DNA of 64,000 nucleotides from Chitinophagaceae bacterium UBA4411 (lineage in GTDB: Bacteria > Bacteroidota > Bacteroidia > Chitinophagales > Chitinophagaceae): NCBI GenBank assembly GCA_002400415.1, contig DGQP01000003.1, positions 1 through 64,000 on the forward strand. The letters run 5' to 3'. The first letter of the stretch is position 1. Each line of letters opens with the position of its first letter. This document shows positions 59,125 to 64,000 of this stretch, piece by piece. Below the pieces are notes generated by a model. The model did not search any database. It saw only the letters and a list, made by a program, of their open reading frames with translations, and was not told the origin of the DNA. Both the position numbers and the translations under genes were made by a program.

Positions 59125-62100
59125 ATGAAGCAACAACTAGTACTCGCCATCGCCACAGTAACCAGTGTTACTGCATTTTCACAGTCAACCCGTTTTTATA
59201 CCGACCCGCAGGCCACATTCAAAGAAGCGAAAGAGTATTTTCAAAAAGAGCAGTATAGCCTGGCTTACCCCTTATTCAAAGAGCTGCAGCAATCAATCAG
59301 GGAAACTGATATTGTCAATACGGCTGTGACGGTGCAGGAGATCAATTATTACACAACCGTGCTGGCATTAAAGCAAAACGAGGGACGGGCAGAGGAGCAG
59401 GCAAAAGCTTTTATTGACCTGGATAAAAATACTTCCCGCATCCAGATGATGAGCTTTCATTTGGGCGAGTATTACTACCGGAAACAGGAATTTGCGAATG
59501 CAGCGCAGCAATACGAAGCGACGAATATTGAGAACCTCAGCAATAAAGAGATCGCTGATATGAAATTTCATCAGGGCTATGCATATTTCACCCTGCAGCG
59601 TTTCAACCAGGCCAAGCCTTTGTTCAATACCATCCGGACCATGAAAGATGATCCGAATTACCTGGATGCGAATTACTATTATGGATTTCTTGCTTTCCGG
59701 GACAAACAATACAGCGATGCCTTATCCAGCTTCCGGATCGTGGAAAATGAAAAGGACTACGCAACCGTTGTTCCTTACTACATTGCCCAGATATACTATA
59801 TCCAGGGTAAAAAAGAAGAAGCGATAGCTTATGTACAGAATAAACTGAAAAGCGGAGCCAATACCCAGTATTATGATCTTGAATTGAAGCAACTGATCGG
59901 CCACGCACATTTTGAAAGAAAAGAATATGCGATGGCATTGCCTTACCTGGAAGATTATGTGACCCGTTCACAGAAGGTCCGCCGGGAAGACTTGTATGAA
60001 TTATCCTATTGCTATTACCAGGCCAATCAGCTCAATAAAGCCATTGACGGCTTCAAACAACTGAGTGGCAAGGATGATTCACTCAGCCAGCACTCGATGT
60101 ACCTGCTCGGGGATGCCTACCTGAAAACAAACCAAAAGACCAATGCAAGAAATGCTTTCCTCTTCTGTGCCTCCAACAGCAGCAACCCGACACAAAAGGA
60201 AATTTCTAAATACCAGTATGCAAAACTGTCTTACGAACTGGGTTACCAGGATGAGGCGCTGAACAGCCTGAGCTCTTTTCTGAATGATTATCCGAAGTCA
60301 GCTTATAATGCGGAAGCAAAGGAGTTGCTGGTGGCGGTACTTGCTAATACGAACAATTATAAAGACGCCCTCTCCTTATTAGAGAGTTTGGACAAACCTT
60401 CAGAGAATGCAAAACGCTTATATCCGAGAATTTTATACGGCAGGGCCACTGAATATGTGAATGATGGCCGGCTGGCTGATGCAGATGCGTTGCTGGATAA
60501 GGCCCTGAAAGACCCTTATAATGGTTCTGTATTACCCTTCCTGAACTTCTGGAAAGGTGAACTTGCTTACCGGAATAACAAACTCGATAACGCAATTAAG
60601 TACTATAATGCCTATGTAAGTGCGGGCTCTCCCGCAGGCGGAGAAGCCAATGCAAATAATGCCCGGTATAATTTAGGGTATTGTTACCTGCGCAAAGAGA
60701 ATTATGCCGCTGCGCAAACTTTTTTTGAACCATTGGGTAAAAACGCTGGTCTCAGTTCGGCTGAATTAACACAGGATGCTTATATCCGGACGGCGGATTG
60801 CTATTTTATGCAAAAAGATTATAGCAAGGCCAAAGCAATGTATGATAATGTGATCAGATTCTCCTGGCCGGCAGAGGATTATGCCACCTTCCAGAATTCC
60901 ATGATTGCAGGTATTAAGAGTTCAACAGATAAGATCAATTTACTGAACACCATGAACCGGAAATTCCCCACTTCTTCATTGGTAACGGATGCCAATATGG
61001 AAATTGCGAATACCTATATTGCTGATGAACGTTTCCGGGAATCAATACCCTTCTTGAATAATGTGCTGAAGGGGGATGGAAATGCCAGCCTGAAACCACA
61101 GGCGTATCAGAAATTAGGTAATGCACACTACAATCTCAATAATAATGCGGAAGCGCTGAAACAATACAAGACATTGATCAGTCAATATCCTAATTCACCG
61201 GAAGCGGAAGATGCCCTGGAAAATGTGAAAGCGATTTATGTGGAAGATGGTAAGCCGGGTGAATATGCTGACTTTATGCGGCAGGCTGGCCGCCCTATCA
61301 GCGTGAATGTAGAAGATTCACTCACCTATGCCGCGGCAGAAACGCAATATGATAACGGTAATGTCAACGCCGCATTGACTGCGTTTGGCGCTTACCTGCA
61401 ACGATTCCCTGATGGTGTATACGCACTGGATGCTAATTTTTACCGCGGGGAAATCTACAACAGCAAAAAAGACTGGAATAATGCAATGACCGGGTATGAA
61501 GCAGTAGCTGCCAATGCTCCCAATAAATATGCAGAGAAAGCAACGCTGGAAGCCGCCCGTATCAACTTCTTTGAATTGAAGAATTATGCCAATGCCGAAA
61601 AATATTATGGCCAGTTAAAACAGCTTACCGGCAGCCAGGAGAATAAACTGGAAGCAATGAGGGGTTTGTTGCGTTGCCAGTACCAGCAGCAGAAATGGAC
61701 AGAGGCTGTTGATAATGCTAAAGAGTTAACAGCTGCTAAAGGAAGCAGTACGGATGATAAAGCGCTGGCGAATATGGCTATTGCTAAATCTTACCAGGTG
61801 GGAGGGCAATATGATCTTGCTATTGCCAATTACAAATCGGTTGTTACACTGAACAAAGCGGCGCTGGCGGCTGAAGCGAGGTACGAGATTGCCAATAGCT
61901 GGTTAGCGGTCAATAAACTCGCGGATGCAGAAAAAGCAGCATTCGAAACAATCAACAAATCCGGGTCCTATGACTTCTGGGTCACCAAAGCCTATATATT
62001 ACTGGGTGATGTCTATTTCAGGCAAAAAGATTATTTCAATGCCAAAGCCACTTTCCAGAGTATTGTTGATAACACCATTAATACAGAACTGAAAGGTGAG

Positions 62101-62163
62101 GCACAAGCCAAACTGAATAAAGTAATTGATGAGGAAAGTAAATCAAGTAAAGTAGGAAACTAA
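59125..62163 (+). CDS. exported tetratricopeptide-repeat protein
   Basis: A 1012-aa protein with a signal peptide (MKQQLVLAIATVTSVTAFS). Nearly the whole mature part is TPR-type helical repeats, for example KEAKEYFQKEQYSLAYPLF, AKAMYDNVIRFSWPAEDYAT and ALKQYKTLISQYPNSPEAED. There are about twenty repeats, and many keep the G/A-Y-A-P pattern of periplasmic TPR proteins. It is probably an outer-membrane or periplasmic assembly scaffold. The outer-membrane barrel gene follows at once and an HU/CCDC81-like gene after that, so they likely form one operon. Confidence 0.88.
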   Translation: MKQQLVLAIATVTSVTAFSQSTRFYTDPQATFKEAKEYFQKEQYSLAYPLFKELQQSIRETDIVNTAVTVQEINYYTTVLALKQNEGRAEEQAKAFIDLDKNTSRIQMMSFHLGEYYYRKQEFANAAQQYEATNIENLSNKEIADMKFHQGYAYFTLQRFNQAKPLFNTIRTMKDDPNYLDANYYYGFLAFRDKQYSDALSSFRIVENEKDYATVVPYYIAQIYYIQGKKEEAIAYVQNKLKSGANTQYYDLELKQLIGHAHFERKEYAMALPYLEDYVTRSQKVRREDLYELSYCYYQANQLNKAIDGFKQLSGKDDSLSQHSMYLLGDAYLKTNQKTNARNAFLFCASNSSNPTQKEISKYQYAKLSYELGYQDEALNSLSSFLNDYPKSAYNAEAKELLVAVLANTNNYKDALSLLESLDKPSENAKRLYPRILYGRATEYVNDGRLADADALLDKALKDPYNGSVLPFLNFWKGELAYRNNKLDNAIKYYNAYVSAGSPAGGEANANNARYNLGYCYLRKENYAAAQTFFEPLGKNAGLSSAELTQDAYIRTADCYFMQKDYSKAKAMYDNVIRFSWPAEDYATFQNSMIAGIKSSTDKINLLNTMNRKFPTSSLVTDANMEIANTYIADERFRESIPFLNNVLKGDGNASLKPQAYQKLGNAHYNLNNNAEALKQYKTLISQYPNSPEAEDALENVKAIYVEDGKPGEYADFMRQAGRPISVNVEDSLTYAAAETQYDNGNVNAALTAFGAYLQRFPDGVYALDANFYRGEIYNSKKDWNNAMTGYEAVAANAPNKYAEKATLEAARINFFELKNYANAEKYYGQLKQLTGSQENKLEAMRGLLRCQYQQQKWTEAVDNAKELTAAKGSSTDDKALANMAIAKSYQVGGQYDLAIANYKSVVTLNKAALAAEARYEIANSWLAVNKLADAEKAAFETINKSGSYDFWVTKAYILLGDVYFRQKDYFNAKATFQSIVDNTINTELKGEAQAKLNKVIDEESKSSKVGN

Positions 62164-62187
62164 GCATTGGAACAACTAACAACAACA

Positions 62188-63849
62188 ATGATGATGAAAC
62201 AGCCACTCTATAAGATCGTATTACTGGGCCTTGGGATTCTCTCCTGCAACATTGTCTTTGCACAGAAAGATACTACGAAAGGCAAGTCAGTTGATATCCG
62301 CTCCGCTTTCAAGCCCGTATTGCGGGAAGCGGCCAAGATCAACTTTAACGCCACACCACCTTCGGCTGATACTACGAAGCCTGTACTGAAATACGAAATA
62401 CCCAACCAGAACCTGGCACTGGCTTTTACACCGGGTTCCTTAAAACCATTAGCACTGAATATCGATTCAGGAGGCAAATGGGATAACAGCAGTTATATTA
62501 AAGCGGGATTTGGGAGTTTGCGTACGCCGTATATACAAGCGGGCTTTTCATTCGGAGACGGAACTACCGCCGGCGCCAATATTTATGCAAAGCATGTTTC
62601 TTCACAGGGGAAAAGAGAATACCAGGATTTTACCAATACACAGGTAAAACTCAGTGGGTTTTATAAAACAGCAGGCAATCATGAATGGAATGCCAGTATC
62701 GGAATGAAACAGGACCGCACCTATAAGTATGGATACGAACCGCAGACACTTTTGTTTACAAAGGATTCCCTGAAACAAAACTTCCAGACCATTGCTGCAA
62801 GAGTTGGCATGCATAATATCAATAAAACAGAATTCGGGTTAACCTATTCGCCGGAAGTGAAGATTGATGTGTTTACCGATAACCTGAAGAATAATGAGAG
62901 CAATACGGTTGTAAATCTGCCGCTGGAAAAATCAGTTGGTAAAACCTTTGCGGTGAATCTCGGGCTGACGTTTGATCTCACCCGGCTTTCCCCAAAGAAT
63001 AAGACCGCTTTTAATAATACGATTTATTATGTGTCACCTTCTGTTTTATTTAAAACACCCAATGTGAACCTGCAGGCAGGTATCCGTCCTTCCTGGGATA
63101 ATAAGACCTTTAAAATGTTTCCGAATGTGCTGGCAGAAGTGGGAACAGAAGATCAACGTTTCTTCGTGAACCTGGGCTGGACGGGCTATATCCGCAAAAC
63201 AACTTACCAGTACCTGGCTTCGCAGAATCCTTGGTTATGGTTGCCAACCACCTTTAAGAATAGCTGGATTGAAGAACGCTTCCTGGGTCTGAAAGGTTCT
63301 GTAGGCGATCATTTTACCTATAGCGCCAAAGCCGGTTTTAATAAGATTACGAACCAGCCATTGTTTGTGAATGATACAACCAGCGGGTTAGGGGCTAAAT
63401 CATTCCTGGTAGTGAATGAACCCCGGATAAATGTATTGCATGTCGGTGGTCAGCTCGCCTATACAGTGCAGGAATCATTCTCCCTGATAGCCGGCTGGAG
63501 TTTTAACCAGTACACGGGTTTGAAAGAGCATAAAAAAGCCTGGGGCCTGATCCCGCTGGAATTGAATGCAGCGATGCGGGTGCAGGTGATTAAAGATCTG
63601 TGGCTGAAAGCAGATGTATTTGGCTGGACAGGCCCTCAATACCGCAAAGTAGATGGCGTTGATAATGGTAAATTAAAGGGAGCTCTTGATCTGAATGCCG
63701 GTTTGGAATTCAGGATTACCAAAAACCTGAACCTGTGGACGCAGTTCAATAATATTACCAACCAGGAATACCAGCGCTGGAACCAGTATCAGGTATATGG
63801 GTTCAATTTTGTGGGCGGAGTTGTATTTTCGTTTGATCAAAAGAACTGA
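62188..63849 (+). CDS. outer-membrane beta-barrel protein, TonB-receptor-like
   Basis: About 553 aa from ATG 62188; a TTG at 62167 is in frame but gives no better signal. The signal peptide is MMMKQPLYKIVLLGLGILSC, then NIVFA with a cut before QKDT. The body is rich in alternating strands ending in aromatics. The C-terminus (NITNQEYQRWNQYQVYGFNF, then VGGVVFSF) is like the last strands of TonB-dependent receptors. No plug domain or TonB box is evident, so it may be a stand-alone barrel working with the TPR protein. Confidence 0.78.
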   Translation: MMMKQPLYKIVLLGLGILSCNIVFAQKDTTKGKSVDIRSAFKPVLREAAKINFNATPPSADTTKPVLKYEIPNQNLALAFTPGSLKPLALNIDSGGKWDNSSYIKAGFGSLRTPYIQAGFSFGDGTTAGANIYAKHVSSQGKREYQDFTNTQVKLSGFYKTAGNHEWNASIGMKQDRTYKYGYEPQTLLFTKDSLKQNFQTIAARVGMHNINKTEFGLTYSPEVKIDVFTDNLKNNESNTVVNLPLEKSVGKTFAVNLGLTFDLTRLSPKNKTAFNNTIYYVSPSVLFKTPNVNLQAGIRPSWDNKTFKMFPNVLAEVGTEDQRFFVNLGWTGYIRKTTYQYLASQNPWLWLPTTFKNSWIEERFLGLKGSVGDHFTYSAKAGFNKITNQPLFVNDTTSGLGAKSFLVVNEPRINVLHVGGQLAYTVQESFSLIAGWSFNQYTGLKEHKKAWGLIPLELNAAMRVQVIKDLWLKADVFGWTGPQYRKVDGVDNGKLKGALDLNAGLEFRITKNLNLWTQFNNITNQEYQRWNQYQVYGFNFVGGVVFSFDQKN

Positions 63850-64000
63850 TGATGTACGGAGAACTCTATCAATATTTCATTTTGCATAAAGAACTGAACA
63901 TGCCGGGTATCGGCACGTTTCAATTGGAAAGAACGCCGGCTACCGCTGATTTCCCGAATAAAGTTATCAATGCTCCTTCTTTTTCGATAGCATTACAGCA
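63849..64000 (+). CDS. HU/CCDC81-like protein, 5' part only
   Basis: The frame starts ATGATG at 63849, overlapping the previous stop (TGATGATG), and is cut by the window end. The 50 visible residues begin MMYGELYQYFILHKELNMPG and continue with IGTFQLERTPATADF. The FxxLPGxGxFxxxxxPA-like pattern suggests the HU-CCDC81-type N-terminal domain found in Bacteroidetes proteins that often end in SPOR domains. This is a family resemblance seen by eye. Confidence 0.6.
   Translation, partial: MMYGELYQYFILHKELNMPGIGTFQLERTPATADFPNKVINAPSFSIALQ

Overview
The window looks like ordinary chromosome from a member of the Bacteroidota, most likely family Chitinophagaceae. This is an inference from four things. 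Several promoters match the Bacteroidetes consensus (TTTG or TTG, about 19 bp, then TAnnTTTG). Shine-Dalgarno sites are weak or absent. The tmRNA tag has the Bacteroidetes form (GNTQYAMAA). The gene families are typical of the group: a CzcA-OMF fusion, DUF3667, DUF6526, YtxJ, GH3-like and MutS-like ATPases. No phage, transposase, integrase or CRISPR array is visible.

Layout. 1-3 kb: tRNA-Leu(GAG), a histidine kinase, a glycosyltransferase, a small membrane protein, then tRNA-Gly(GCC) and tRNA-Leu(UAA). 3.1-9.3 kb: a heavy-metal efflux locus made of a Cys/His-rich exported protein, an RND pump fused to its outer-membrane factor, and an adaptor lipoprotein. 9.5-16.7 kb: an FMN-binding protein, a YD-repeat-like exported protein, a DUF3667 protein, mazG and a 1252-aa sensor kinase. 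16.7-19.4 kb, minus strand: a PolX-PHP protein whose polymerase site is degenerate, a 32-aa Lys/Ala-rich basic protein, and ribosomal proteins L27 and L21. 19.5-25.4 kb: a GH3-like enzyme, dxr, rseP and a membrane-anchored MutS-like ATPase. 25.6 kb: tmRNA. 26.2-35.7 kb: a phosphorelay cluster with four response regulators and two PAS kinases, one carrying nine PAS domains. 35.8-42.9 kb, minus strand: the complete his operon (hisG-D-C-B-H-A-F-IE) behind a His-rich leader peptide and an attenuator hairpin.

43-51 kb holds YtxJ with a 40-aa lipoprotein, a DnaQ-like exonuclease, a polyprenol-phosphate glycosyltransferase, an EamA transporter, a methyltransferase and an S9 peptidase. 51-59 kb holds a histidine phosphatase, a 2-oxoacid dehydrogenase E2, cinA, a DacB-type PBP, DUF6526, an M50 protease, a thioesterase and DoxX. 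59-64 kb holds a 1012-aa TPR protein, an outer-membrane barrel and the start of an HU/CCDC81-like gene.

The most unusual object is in cinA. A 483-bp segment (54008-54490) lies in frame inside the gene and encodes an apparently intact DUF559 (Vsr-like) nuclease domain. It is bounded by two GC-rich hairpins that are imperfect inverted copies of each other. It resembles a small nuclease-carrying mobile element that inserts into a coding gene without breaking its frame. Other points of interest are the degenerate PolX site, the internal signal-peptide-like segment in the CzcA-OMF fusion, the his leader, the small Lys/Ala-rich gene with its own promoter, and a shared GTAG-N8-CTAC motif behind two response-regulator genes.
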